From Candidatus Brocadiia bacterium (lineage in GTDB: Bacteria; Planctomycetota; MHYJ01; WSZJ01), in assembly GCA_013360825.1 (NCBI GenBank), contig JABWAY010000079.1, positions 1 to 13,614 of the forward strand: DNA of 13,614 nucleotides, in the 5' to 3' direction. Under the pieces are notes generated by a model. It saw nothing but the letters and a program-made list of their open reading frames with translations, searched no databases and had not been told where the DNA came from. How positions within the stretch are numbered: position 1 is the stretch's first letter; each line of letters begins with the position of its first letter. This document shows positions 1 to 6,706 of this stretch, piece after piece. A program made the position numbers and the translations under genes.

Positions 1-658
1 CCGAGGGGCCGAACTGGGCCAGCGCCCAGGCCGGCTCCCCGCTGCGCGAGGTCAGCGCCTCCCTCAGCGCCGCCGCCACCTCCGCCTCGGTCACGCCGGG
101 CTCCAGCCCCCGCACGACCGCCTCGCGCGCCTCGTGGGTCAGGCGGATCGCATGGCGGAGCAGGGCCGTCTCGGCGGGGGACTTCCGGCTCCGCAGCGCG
201 TCCATCACGTCTTCGTCGGGGACGAGGTCCAGCCGCTCGTCCGCCCGCGCCAGCCGCGCACGGGTCACGACATCCGTCGTCCCCTCCAGCAGGACGGTGC
301 GCGCGCGCGTCCGCGGACGGGACAGCCGGTCCGCCACGAGCCGGAAAGGGTTCTCGTGCTCCTCCCAGGTCCGGATTTCCGCGAGCAGGCGGTTTTCCGA
401 GAGCCGGTCGCGCTCGAACGCGGGGCAGATGAGCTCGGGCTGGCCCTCGGCCGGGACGAGCAGCGCGATCAGCCGCTCCGATCGGTGCGCGGGGACCCCC
501 GTGAGGTAGTGGAATCCCGTCCCGGGCAGGCAGAGAAACGCTTCCCCCTCCGCCGCGATGATCCGCTCCTGCAGTTCCTGCAGGCGTTCCGCATAGACGG
601 TTCCCGGGAGCCGGCGGTCGGGCAGCGAGTCTCGTCTCCGGTGTCTGATGTCCGTCAG
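1..658 (-). CDS. Xaa-Pro aminopeptidase-like protein (M24B), partial, N-terminal part
   Basis: The minus strand encodes 219 codons that run off the left edge. Residues about 20-150 look like a creatinase N-terminal domain (YAERLQELQERI, then FHYLTG at 49-54 and PAFERDRL at 79-86). The M24 'pita-bread' domain begins after the linker DALRSRKSPAE (153-163), followed by ETALLRHA and the helix VTEAEVAAALREAL. Family members are cytoplasmic dinuclear-metal peptidases that remove an N-terminal residue preceding proline. The metal ligands and catalytic His lie beyond the edge, so activity cannot be judged. There is no ATG or GTG at the 5' end. The best start is a CTG at 658-656 (reading MTDIRHRR), about 10 nt downstream of GGGAGGAGG (677-669). 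A later, unseen start is possible. The gene is divergent from the HAD gene, with only 30 bp between the proposed starts. Confidence 0.82.
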   Translation of the reverse strand, partial: MTDIRHRRRDSLPDRRLPGTVYAERLQELQERIIAAEGEAFLCLPGTGFHYLTGVPAHRSERLIALLVPAEGQPELICPAFERDRLSENRLLAEIRTWEEHENPFRLVADRLSRPRTRARTVLLEGTTDVVTRARLARADERLDLVPDEDVMDALRSRKSPAETALLRHAIRLTHEAREAVVRGLEPGVTEAEVAAALREALTSRSGEPAWALAQFGPS

Positions 659-664
659 TATAAT
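659..664 (+). promoter_or_regulatory. Candidate -10 hexamer for the HAD/TPR pair
   Basis: A perfect TATAAT lies 24 nt upstream of the HAD ATG in otherwise very GC-rich DNA. No convincing -35 hexamer lies 16-18 bp further upstream, where the sequence falls inside the divergent peptidase gene. The start would be near 671, leaving a short leader that contains the GGGGGAA ribosome site. Seen as a motif only; promoter activity is inferred. Confidence 0.4.
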
Positions 665-688
665 CCCGCCTCCTCCCGGGGGAACCAA

Positions 689-1360
689 ATGACGCTTCCG
701 CACGTCGACACCGTGCTGTTCGACATGGACGGCACGCTCTCGAGCAGCGAACGGCTCGCGCTCGACGCGGCGGTCGAGGGGCTGGGGCGGTTCTACGCGG
801 GGATCGGCGAGCCGGCCGAGATTCCGGACCGCGGCGTCATCCGCGGGATGATCGGGCTGCCCAGCGCGACGTACTTCGCCCGGCTGGTCCCGGAACGCCT
901 CCGCTTCCGCTGGGAGGAGGTCCGCCGGCACGTGCTCGAACTCGAGATCCGGTTCCTGGCCGAGGGGCGCGGCGGGACGTTCGAGGGGACGGCGGGGACC
1001 CTCCGGGCCCTGCGGCGGGGCGGAAAGCGGCTCGGCCTCGTCACCAACGCGGGGCGCGGGTATTTCCGGGCGACCATGGACGCGCTCGGGCTCGACGGGC
1101 ATTTCGGGATCGCGCTCTGCATCGACGACGCCCCGGGCGGGACCAAGGCGGACCTCGTCCGCCTCGCCGCGGCGGCGCTCGGGACGCGGCGGGGGGCCAT
1201 CGTCGGGGACAAGTCCTACGACGTGGAAGCGGGGCGCGCCTGCGGGTTCGCGACGGTCGGGTGCACCTGGGGATACGGCTCCGCGGAGGAACTGCGCGGG
1301 GCCGACGTCCTCGTCCACGACATCCGGGAGATCCCCGCGCTGTTCGGGGTGGAGCCGTGA
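689..1360 (+). CDS. HAD-superfamily hydrolase, phosphoglycolate phosphatase-like
   Basis: This 223-residue cytoplasmic protein has all four HAD motifs. Motif I is FDMDGTL with nucleophile D12 and acid/base D14. Motif II is LVTN with T119. Motif III is K153 in GGTKADL. Motif IV is VGDKSYDVEAG with D174 and D178. A helical cap of about 80 residues sits between motifs I and II, as in the Gph/beta-phosphoglucomutase-like class that hydrolyses small phosphate esters; the substrate cannot be read from sequence. I chose the ATG at 689 because it follows GGGGGAA at 6-7 nt and places DMDGT close to the N-terminus, as usual. The same open frame extends much further upstream, but that part is antisense to the peptidase gene. 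The stop overlaps the next start by 4 nt (GTGA), so the two genes are probably translationally coupled. Confidence 0.88.
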   Translation: MTLPHVDTVLFDMDGTLSSSERLALDAAVEGLGRFYAGIGEPAEIPDRGVIRGMIGLPSATYFARLVPERLRFRWEEVRRHVLELEIRFLAEGRGGTFEGTAGTLRALRRGGKRLGLVTNAGRGYFRATMDALGLDGHFGIALCIDDAPGGTKADLVRLAAAALGTRRGAIVGDKSYDVEAGRACGFATVGCTWGYGSAEELRGADVLVHDIREIPALFGVEP

Positions 1361-2196
1361 GCCGCAACACCGACATCCGGCGCGCAAAGGACGCACTCGC
1401 GCGCGGCGACGCCGCGGCCGCGGAGGAAGCGCTGGGAGGCGCCGTCCGGGGCGGCGGGGAGGAGTCGGAAGCGCTGCGCCTGCGCGGCGTCGCGCGCGCG
1501 CGGCTCGGGAACTGGGGGGGCGCCGCCGACGACGTGGAACAGGCGCTCAAGGCTGATCCCGGGAGCGCCTCCCCGCTCGAGCGGGAGCACGCCCGCGTCC
1601 TCCGTCTCGCCCAGTCGCTCGAGCCCGCCCTCGCGGCGAGGACGGTGCAGGAGTTCGCCTACGAAGCCCTGTCCGCCGCGGTCTCCCTGTCGGTCGGCGG
1701 TCGCTCGCTCGGCCTCGACGGCTTCGTGGAGCGCGCCGGGGCGCTCGCCGCCGAGAAGTACGGCGCCTCCCTCCCCGCGGCGATCCAGGAGTACCTCGGC
1801 GCACGGATCCCCGGCAGGCTCTACCGGGTCCCCGCGCTCCAGACACTCCCCGCGATGGACGCCTGGGCCCGCTGCGAATGGTGGGCGCTCCACGGCCTCG
1901 CCGCGGCGGACGTGGTCCACGAACTCGCGACCGGCACCGACGCGATGGCCGACGCGCCCGACGCCGCGCGGCCCGCCGGGCACCGCGGCGTCGAGCCGCA
2001 CATCCTGGCGCAGCGCTCCCCGGTCTCCTGGCCGTTCGTGCACCACGCCCTCCTCGTCCTGGCCTACGATCTGGCCGACGAACTCGCGGACGAGCACGAC
2101 GCCCTCCGCCCGGAACTCCCCGCCATCCGCGATTCCGTCGTGAAGCCGCTCCTGTTCCTCGGGTTCGGGATCGGGCTCGAAGCGCAGGGGGTCTGA
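1357..2196 (+). CDS. TPR-containing protein of unknown function
   Basis: This 279-residue protein starts at a GTG that overlaps the HAD stop (GTGA). Residues about 5-75 form helical pairs of TPR type: RRAKDALARGDAAAAEEAL, then ALRLRGVARARLGNWGGAADDVEQALKADPGSA, with the usual small residues and closing Pro. The rest (about 80-279) is mainly helical, with W/H-rich stretches such as WARCEWWALHG and WPFVHHALLVLAYDLADELADEHDAL. I do not recognise it as a known domain. There is no signal peptide or clear membrane segment. TPR regions usually bind other proteins; coupling to the HAD gene suggests a joint task, but nothing in the sequence identifies it. It ends 62 nt before the secreted protease gene. 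Confidence 0.75.
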   Translation: MSRNTDIRRAKDALARGDAAAAEEALGGAVRGGGEESEALRLRGVARARLGNWGGAADDVEQALKADPGSASPLEREHARVLRLAQSLEPALAARTVQEFAYEALSAAVSLSVGGRSLGLDGFVERAGALAAEKYGASLPAAIQEYLGARIPGRLYRVPALQTLPAMDAWARCEWWALHGLAAADVVHELATGTDAMADAPDAARPAGHRGVEPHILAQRSPVSWPFVHHALLVLAYDLADELADEHDALRPELPAIRDSVVKPLLFLGFGIGLEAQGV

Positions 2197-2246
2197 CCCG
2201 GGACGGCTCACTCCTGTTCCTGCTTTCCCGGCGCTCCTTCGCCCAT

Positions 2247-2252
2247 TATCCT
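2247..2252 (+). promoter_or_regulatory. Candidate -10 hexamer implying a leaderless protease mRNA
   Basis: TATCCT ends 6 nt before the protease ATG at 2259, and the bases between (GACCCC) contain no Shine-Dalgarno sequence. If this is the -10 element, transcription would start at or next to the A of ATG. A weak TTTCCC lies 17 bp upstream. The alternative is that the protease is read from the upstream HAD/TPR transcript without a ribosome site. Confidence 0.28.
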
Positions 2253-2258
2253 GACCCC

Positions 2259-4265
2259 ATGCGCCGACTCCTCCTCGCCGTTCTCGCCGTGTCCTGCGCC
2301 CTCCCCGCCCTCGCCGACGAAAAGACGAAGACGCTCTTTCGACGGTGCGCACCCGCGACGGTCTCGATCGAGTGCAAGCCCGCGGCGGACGGGACGACGA
2401 CGATCGGAAGCGGCGCGATCTTCCACGCCGACGGGCTGCTCCTGACCAATCACCACGTGATCCAGTCCTGCCTCGAGAAGGACCGCGAGATCAACGTCTT
2501 TCTCTTCGACGGCCGCCGATTCACCGGCGTCGTGCTCGCGCACACCGAGGAGCTCGATCTCGCTCTCGTGCGGATCAAGGACTCGCCGGGAGGGCTGCCG
2601 TCGCTGGAGTGGGGGGATTCCGACTCCCTGGAGGTCGGCGAGGACGTGATCGCCATCGGGAATCCGGACGGGCTGGCCTGGACGCTCTCCACGGGGATCG
2701 TGTCCGGGAAGCGGGAGACCTGGCTGCAGACGACGGCGCCGATCAATCCGGGGAACAGCGGGGGCCCGCTCATTTCGCCGGAGGGGAAGATCGTCGGGAT
2801 CAACACGCTGTCGAAGTACCAGGACCGGAACAACATCGCGTTTTCGCGCTGCTCGAACGTCGCCCGGAAATGGGTCGAGGAGACGCTGGCGGCGGCGACG
2901 GCGCCGGTCGCCGGGACGCGGTTCGAGGACGAGGAGCACGGGTTCTCGATCACCCCCCCGGACGGGTGGGTGAGGGTCGACGACAATGCGGACAACCCGG
3001 GTCAGCGGGTCGCGTACTCCGGCGACGACTCGGTGCTCCGCGTCTATGCGCTCGGCGGCGTGAAGCCGATCCGGGAACAGCTGTCGGAGCAGGAGACGCT
3101 GCTCCGGAACCAGATGTCCACCTACCGGAAGTCGGAGTCGGAGATTCTGACCTTCCGCGGGAAGGAAGACGCCTATGCCCTGACGTACGGGTTCACCTGG
3201 GCGGGCAAGGAGTACATTTCGCGCCAGATCACCGTGAACGACCGCACCCTGACCTGGACCCTCCGCTTCACCACGCCGAAGCGCCGGTTCATCGCCCTGC
3301 GGCCGCTCTTCGACGAGGTCCTCTACGGGGCGCGCTGGCCTTCCGAGGAATCCGGCCGGGAGACGCCGGAGCGCGCGGTGGAATCCTGGATCCAGTCGAT
3401 CCGGACGCGCGACGCGGAGGCGTTCCTGAACTGCCTCGACATCCCGCGATGGCTGGACGACGCCTCGGAGGGCCGCTACGGGAAACTCTCCGCCGAGGAG
3501 CAGGCGGCGGCGCAGGAGCGGTACCGCAAGGCGGTCGGGGAGATGATGGCGGCGGGGGACCTGGCGGCGCAGGTTGAAAAGGGGGTCCGCATCCTGGCGG
3601 CTTCGGTGGAGGGGGACCGGGCGAGGGTGCCGCTGGTGAGCCGTTCGGACGAGGACAAGACCGTGGTCGAGGAGATCACGCTGGTCCGCTCCACCGCCGG
3701 ATGGCGGATGGTGGCGGTGGGTCCGGCGCGGCCGTATGAAGGCGAAGATCCCGGCGAGGGCGGGCGGCGCGGCCCGAACGTCGAGGCCTACCGGCCGGAG
3801 GCGGGGACGTTTGAAGCCCGGGTCCCCTCGGACTGGACCCGTTCCGCCGGCCCGTCCGGCGAGGGCATCATGGTCTACACGTTTCACGAAGTCGCGGAGG
3901 GGCCGCCCCCCGCGATGATCGTCGTCGCGACCGGGGACCTCCGTGCGGACGACGGGCGCGACACGCTTCCGGCCGCCGCGCTCGACGCGCTGACGGACGA
4001 GGTCGTCGGCGGGGCAAAGGGGACTTACAAGTCGAAGTTCGAGGTCCTCTCGAAAGAAAAGGTGACGTTCGCAGGGGAGGACGCACGCGCGGTCCGGTAC
4101 ATCGGGCGGCAGGACGACTTCAGCCGCGAGGTGGACGCGACGCTGTACGTCGTCTACCGGAACGGCTGGCTCTACGCGGTCACGCTGATCCGGCGGAAAG
4201 GCGAGCAGGCGTCCGCGGCGTACACGGCGGTTCTGGAATCGATGACGCTGAAGGGCAGCCGCTGA
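2259..4265 (+). CDS. Secreted trypsin/HtrA-like serine protease with PsbP-like and NTF2-like C-terminal modules
   Basis: This is a 668-residue exported protein. Residues 1-19 are a signal peptide (MRRLLLAVLAVSCALPALA, cleavage before DEK). Residues about 25-210 form a chymotrypsin-fold protease with a full triad: H66 in LLTNHHVI, D100 in ELDLALVRI and S167 in NPGNSGGP. This is the HtrA pattern, but no PDZ domain follows. Instead there is a PsbP/DcrB-like module (about 227-358, opening GFSITPPDGW), an NTF2/SnoaL-like module (about 370-490, AVESWIQSIRTRDAEAFL) and a second PsbP-like module (about 515-664, TFEARVPSDW). The start is fixed by the signal peptide; the longer open frame upstream is a shadow of the TPR gene. 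Family knowledge suggests envelope protein quality control or processing; the substrate is unknown. The C-terminal modules may supply the recognition that PDZ domains give in DegP, which is inference. Confidence 0.9.
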   Translation: MRRLLLAVLAVSCALPALADEKTKTLFRRCAPATVSIECKPAADGTTTIGSGAIFHADGLLLTNHHVIQSCLEKDREINVFLFDGRRFTGVVLAHTEELDLALVRIKDSPGGLPSLEWGDSDSLEVGEDVIAIGNPDGLAWTLSTGIVSGKRETWLQTTAPINPGNSGGPLISPEGKIVGINTLSKYQDRNNIAFSRCSNVARKWVEETLAAATAPVAGTRFEDEEHGFSITPPDGWVRVDDNADNPGQRVAYSGDDSVLRVYALGGVKPIREQLSEQETLLRNQMSTYRKSESEILTFRGKEDAYALTYGFTWAGKEYISRQITVNDRTLTWTLRFTTPKRRFIALRPLFDEVLYGARWPSEESGRETPERAVESWIQSIRTRDAEAFLNCLDIPRWLDDASEGRYGKLSAEEQAAAQERYRKAVGEMMAAGDLAAQVEKGVRILAASVEGDRARVPLVSRSDEDKTVVEEITLVRSTAGWRMVAVGPARPYEGEDPGEGGRRGPNVEAYRPEAGTFEARVPSDWTRSAGPSGEGIMVYTFHEVAEGPPPAMIVVATGDLRADDGRDTLPAAALDALTDEVVGGAKGTYKSKFEVLSKEKVTFAGEDARAVRYIGRQDDFSREVDATLYVVYRNGWLYAVTLIRRKGEQASAAYTAVLESMTLKGSR

Positions 4266-4344
4266 GCGGGGGGAGGGCGGGATGGAGACCTCGCGCAGCG
4301 GGGTTTTCCTGCCGCCGCCCCGCCGCCGTCCGGTCCCGGCCCGC
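4266..4344. other. Intergenic gap between convergent genes
   Basis: Seventy-nine GC-rich bases separate the protease stop from the end of the thioredoxin-like ORF on the other strand. A loose inverted repeat (CGGGG near 4297 against CCCCG near 4320) could serve as a terminator, but there is no clean stem followed by a T-run. I see no gene here. Confidence 0.5.
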
Positions 4345-4788
4345 TCAGCGTCCCGTGCGCGGGTCGATCCCGGTTCCGCCGCTCTTCCGGTGCTTCTCGA
4401 TCGCCTCGACCAGCGCGAGCGTCTCCCGCCAGGACTCCTCATCGGCGAGGCGCAATCTCAGCTGCCGCGAGGTGAAGTTCCCGGTCAGCCTGCCGATCTC
4501 GGTGCCGTCCGGGGAGCACCAGATCGCGGCGGGGGTCGTCGGTTCGGACTCGCCGAAGAACACGGGCTTCAGCGCGTCCCAGGCCTCGACATGTTTCTCC
4601 ACCGGGATGGCGTGACTCCCGAGTTGCCGGAACGGCGAACACTGCGACGGTCGCGGGATGGATCCTGCCCGGCGGCGCGGGGGGCCGCACCCGCCCGCGA
4701 ACCGGCCGCCGTCCCGAGCCGGGGGAGTGAACCCGCCGGATTGCGCGCCGGCGCGAGCCGCGCGGATCCCGGAAACTCCCCGGATCAC
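4345..4788 (-). pseudogene. Thioredoxin-fold protein, apparently 5'-degraded
   Basis: The open frame gives 147 codons from a GTG at 4788. Only the second half looks like protein. VFFGESEPTTPAAIWCSPDGTEIGRLTG (split here as VFFGESEPTTPA and AIWCSPDGTEIGRLTG) matches the second half of a thioredoxin fold: the cis-Pro (P86), the strand pair around SPDGTEIG, and a C-terminal helix ending VEAIEKHRKS. Third-position GC is very high from about residue 60 onward and much lower before it. The redox CxxC that should precede the cis-Pro by about 40 residues is absent; the nearest match is QCSPFR at 49-54, with one Cys. There is no signal peptide, although homologues in such operons are usually exported. 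I read this as a decayed or N-terminally truncated gene. It could instead be a real CxxF-type variant with an unusual N-terminus. Confidence 0.42.
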
Positions 4789-4810
4789 AGTGGGACCGGA
4801 ACCCGACGGA

Positions 4811-4888
4811 TTACCGGCTCTCCCGCGACTTCATCGTCCGCTCGATGTCCAGGCAGAGCTCCGGCCTGTTCAGAAGCGTCGCAGTCCG
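4811..4888 (-). pseudogene. 3'-end remnant of a paralogue of the 5634-6533 secreted protein gene
   Basis: Twenty-five codons plus a TAA stop read RTATLLNRPELCLDI, then ERTMKSRESR. The intact protein encoded at 5634-6533 has RTATLQNGQELTLDI, then DMTMKSSESR, at residues 271-295. Eighteen of 25 positions are identical. Nucleotides match in phase, including GACATCGA and ACGATGAAG, and the serine codons differ (TCG against AGT). Just upstream, GTGAAGG (4895-4889) also matches the intact gene, but 5 nt are missing between it and the aligned block, so the frame is broken there. No start codon serves the block. It is therefore the tail of a duplicated, decayed gene copy. Confidence 0.72.
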
Positions 4889-4907
4889 CCTTCACCGTCC
4901 ATCAGTG

Positions 4908-5264
4908 TCAGCTCTTCTTGCCGCCGCCCTTCCCACCCTTCCCCTTCTCGTCATCATCGACGCCATCGTCGTCGTGGCCGGGTTTCGCTCCGTGCCCGCC
5001 CTTGCCCTTCCCCGGGTTGTCCTCGTCGTCGTGGTCACCGTTGTTCCCGTGACCTCTGTTCCCCCCCGGCTTCCCGTCCGCAGGCTCGCCTTCCCCGGGG
5101 ACCCCATCCGGCGGCGGCCCTCCAGGCCCGGGACGCCTGCCGGCCTTCCCCGGAGGCGGGCGTTTCCCCGCCTCGCCCTCCTTCGGCGGCCGGGGCCGTT
5201 TCGGTCCTTTTCCGGCGCTCTCGCCTCCGTCCGGAGGCGGCAGCGGCGTGTCGCCGCCGTCCAT
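4908..5264 (-). CDS. Gly/Lys/Asp-rich low-complexity ORF, second half of a TGA-split frame
   Basis: The 118-residue ORF has no recognisable fold. It is Pro/Gly/Lys/Glu-rich at first (GKGPKRPRPPKEGEAGKRP), then changes to an acidic His/Asp stretch (HDDEDN, HDDDGVDDDE) and ends in a Gly/Lys tail. It lies in exactly the same frame as the upstream signal-peptide ORF, separated by one TGA (5273-5271) and two sense codons before its ATG. It has no signal peptide and no clear ribosome site of its own. It may be reached by readthrough or termination-reinitiation, or be the stranded end of an inactivated gene. An Asp/His-rich tail could bind cations, which is a guess. Confidence 0.4.
   Translation of the reverse strand: MDGGDTPLPPPDGGESAGKGPKRPRPPKEGEAGKRPPPGKAGRRPGPGGPPPDGVPGEGEPADGKPGGNRGHGNNGDHDDEDNPGKGKGGHGAKPGHDDDGVDDDEKGKGGKGGGKKS
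5222..5239. repeat. Perfect inverted repeat (hairpin) inside the low-complexity ORF
   Basis: CGCCTCC and GGAGGCG flank a 4-nt centre, giving a 7-bp stem. On the minus strand its first base lies 32 nt after the in-frame TGA at 5273-5271. A shorter stem (GCGGC/GCCGC, 5-nt loop) sits between the two. Such stems are common by chance in GC-rich DNA. They matter only because stem-loops just after a stop codon can influence readthrough. Confidence 0.35.
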
Positions 5265-5270
5265 GTCGGG

Positions 5271-5531
5271 TCAGCCGGCCTTGTCGCCGTCCTTGGGCGG
5301 CGGCCCGGCCTTTCCGTCCTTCCCCGGACCCCGGCGCTCCGGGGCGTCCCCCCGGTCGCCCGGTCCCGCCTTCTCACCCCGTGGCCCTCCGGGCGGCCCG
5401 TCCTTGCCCCTCGCGACCGGCTTCCCCGGCCGCCCCTTGGCGCCCCAGGCCCCTCCACCTTTCCCCTCCGCGCCCGACGTTCCGGCGAGGAAGGCCGTCA
5501 TGACCACCCCGGCGAGGATCTTCGACCACAT
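5271..5531 (-). CDS. Secreted Gly/Pro/Lys-rich, weakly collagen-like protein
   Basis: From the ATG at 5531 this encodes 86 residues. The first 21 (MWSKILAGVVMTAFLAGTSGA) are a good signal peptide. The mature part is low complexity, with imperfect Gly-X-Y triplets such as GKDGPPGGPRGEKAG. I prefer this start over the ATG at 5561 because GGAG lies 7 nt upstream and the signal peptide then begins at residue 1. The frame stops at TGA 5273-5271 and stays open beyond it to 4908, so the original protein may have been 207 codons long. Located downstream of the secreted protein at 5634-6533 on the same strand, with 102 nt between them. Function is not recognised; a disordered envelope or matrix protein is possible. 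Confidence 0.55.
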   Translation of the reverse strand: MWSKILAGVVMTAFLAGTSGAEGKGGGAWGAKGRPGKPVARGKDGPPGGPRGEKAGPGDRGDAPERRGPGKDGKAGPPPKDGDKAG

Positions 5532-5633
5532 GGCTTTTCTCCGCTGCAGGCACCAGGACATGATTTCCCGGTTCAGGAACGGAGCGGTGAGGATCCTATT
5601 GTGGTTCTTTCGGAATTCCGGCCGGCCGGGACC
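5532..5633. other. Intergenic gap with GC-rich palindromes
   Basis: The 102 bases between two minus-strand genes contain CGGAATTCCG (5611-5620) and an overlapping CCGGCCGGCCGG (5618-5629). These could fold in the RNA of the upstream gene, but no U-run follows in the direction of transcription, so a classical terminator is not supported. Confidence 0.45.
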
Positions 5634-6533
5634 CTACTTGACCGTAACCCGGCTCTCCGAACTCTTCATCGTCATGTCGATGTCGAGCGTGAGTTCCTGC
5701 CCGTTCTGGAGCGTCGCCGTGCGCGTTCCCTTCACGATCATCGCCGCTTCCATTTTTCCGTCGGGACGGCTGCCGTCGACGTCGCTCTCCAGCCCCATCG
5801 TCACCTCGAACATGATCGGTTCGTCGAGCTCCAGGGGGCCGAACGCGGTCGCAGCAAGGGACATCTTCCCCTCGACCTTGCTCACCTCGACCCCGTCCCG
5901 CGCGGTGACGGAGAGCAGCTTGAACGTGGCTTTGCTCTCCTCGGCATCCATCGACAGCTTGCCGTCATCCGTGAATCCCGCGATCAGCTCCACCAGGTCC
6001 GGGGACCAGGTGCCGCCGATGGCGACCGGGGCTTTCGGGGCGCAGACCTCCTCGAAGGGCTTCTTCTCCTCGTCCCTGGAGTGGTGCAGGCCCTTCTGAA
6101 GCCCCTCGACGTCCCCCTCCTCCACGGCCCCGCCGTCCTCGTAGGCGTAGCTCCAGGCCTTGCCGTTCTTCGTCGCAATCACGGTCTTCCCCTCGAACCC
6201 GTAGGTGGTCTCGCCCTCCTCCTCCCCTCCGGACTGCTCGTTCAGGGCCTTCCCGAAGACCGCCTTGAGCTTCACGGCATCCCCGTCCTTCACCTCGAGA
6301 ACTTCGGCGGTTCCCTCGAACTGCAGCGTCGAAGAGGTCTCCTGTTCCTGGACGACCTCCTCTCCCATGAGGATCTTCATTTTCATCGTCTGCGCCTCCC
6401 GGGAGGCGATCGCGTACTTCTGGCCCACCTTCGCCTTCGTCTTGAGGCTCAGGTCCCAGGTCTTTTCTTCAGCCCGGGCGACCAGCGTGCAGGCGATCAG
6501 GAGTGCGGCGGTGGAAAGGAGTCGGCAGGTCAT
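5634..6533 (-). CDS. Secreted protein of unknown function (DUF6263-like appearance)
   Basis: This 299-residue protein has a signal peptide (residues 1-21, cleavage after LVARA) and then an all-beta-looking mature region of alternating charged and hydrophobic strands, e.g. KAKVGQKYAIASREAQTMKMKI and STLQFEGTAEVLEVKDGDAVKLK. An acidic Gly/Glu loop (SGGEEEGE) lies at 101-108. A C-terminal block (RTATLQNGQELTLDIDMTMK) recurs in the decayed copy at 4811-4888. The pattern recalls exported, lipid- or fold-sensing-like DUF6263 proteins frequent in Planctomycetota, but I cannot confirm that family without a search. The ATG at 6533 follows GAGG at 6 nt. It is divergent from the large operon, with 173 nt between starts. 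C15 is not in a proper lipobox, so it is probably soluble in the periplasm. Confidence 0.75.
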   Translation of the reverse strand: MTCRLLSTAALLIACTLVARAEEKTWDLSLKTKAKVGQKYAIASREAQTMKMKILMGEEVVQEQETSSTLQFEGTAEVLEVKDGDAVKLKAVFGKALNEQSGGEEEGETTYGFEGKTVIATKNGKAWSYAYEDGGAVEEGDVEGLQKGLHHSRDEEKKPFEEVCAPKAPVAIGGTWSPDLVELIAGFTDDGKLSMDAEESKATFKLLSVTARDGVEVSKVEGKMSLAATAFGPLELDEPIMFEVTMGLESDVDGSRPDGKMEAAMIVKGTRTATLQNGQELTLDIDMTMKSSESRVTVK

Positions 6534-6706
6534 GAGTGTCCTCGAATCGGAAGGGGTTGGAGGGGAGAGTGAACGGCAAATCGGCGCTCCCCGGCAAGTT
6601 TTCTCTGCGCGGGTCGGCGGGTTCCCCGGGCCGGGGGCTCTTCCATTTGACACCCCCCCGCGCATTCCGTAGTCTGCCCGCCCCGCATTTCCCGGGGGGA
6701 AACGGC
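6534..6706. other. Divergent intergenic region holding the operon promoter
   Basis: The 173 bp separate the minus-strand secreted protein from the plus-strand operon. The plus-strand promoter (6647-6675) lies here. For the minus strand I find only the GAGG ribosome site and no convincing hexamer pair. There is no additional ORF or obvious operator dyad. Confidence 0.55.
6647..6675 (+). promoter_or_regulatory. Sigma-70-type promoter of the MutL/DUF6754 operon
   Basis: A perfect -35 TTGACA (6647-6652) is followed after exactly 17 bp by TAGTCT (6670-6675), which keeps the three most conserved -10 positions. Transcription would begin near 6682, leaving a leader of about 25 nt that includes GGGGGGAAA ahead of the first ATG (6707). 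Perfect -35 elements are rare by chance in DNA this GC-rich, and the position before the first gene of a long operon fits. Confidence 0.65.

Noticed and set aside
134..688. N-terminal extension of the HAD protein by 185 residues.
   Set aside because: The stretch is the antisense of a clear Xaa-Pro peptidase sequence, is Arg/Pro-rich, and would place the DMDGT motif far from the N-terminus.
5222..5273. In-frame TGA with nearby stem-loops as a possible selenocysteine site.
   Set aside because: The nearest stem has a GACAC loop without the G/U pattern of bacterial SECIS elements, the longer stem is too far from the TGA, and a low-complexity Gly/Lys protein offers no redox reason for selenocysteine.
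5611..5629. CGGAATTCCG and CCGGCCGGCCGG palindromes as a terminator or operator.
   Set aside because: There is no U-run on the transcribed strand and no second copy elsewhere in the window; short GC palindromes are expected by chance here.
4845..6572. A 575-codon plus-strand frame across the minus-strand cluster.
   Set aside because: It is Arg/Pro/Leu-rich and antisense to the secreted protein and Gly/Lys-rich ORFs; no start context or fold is visible.
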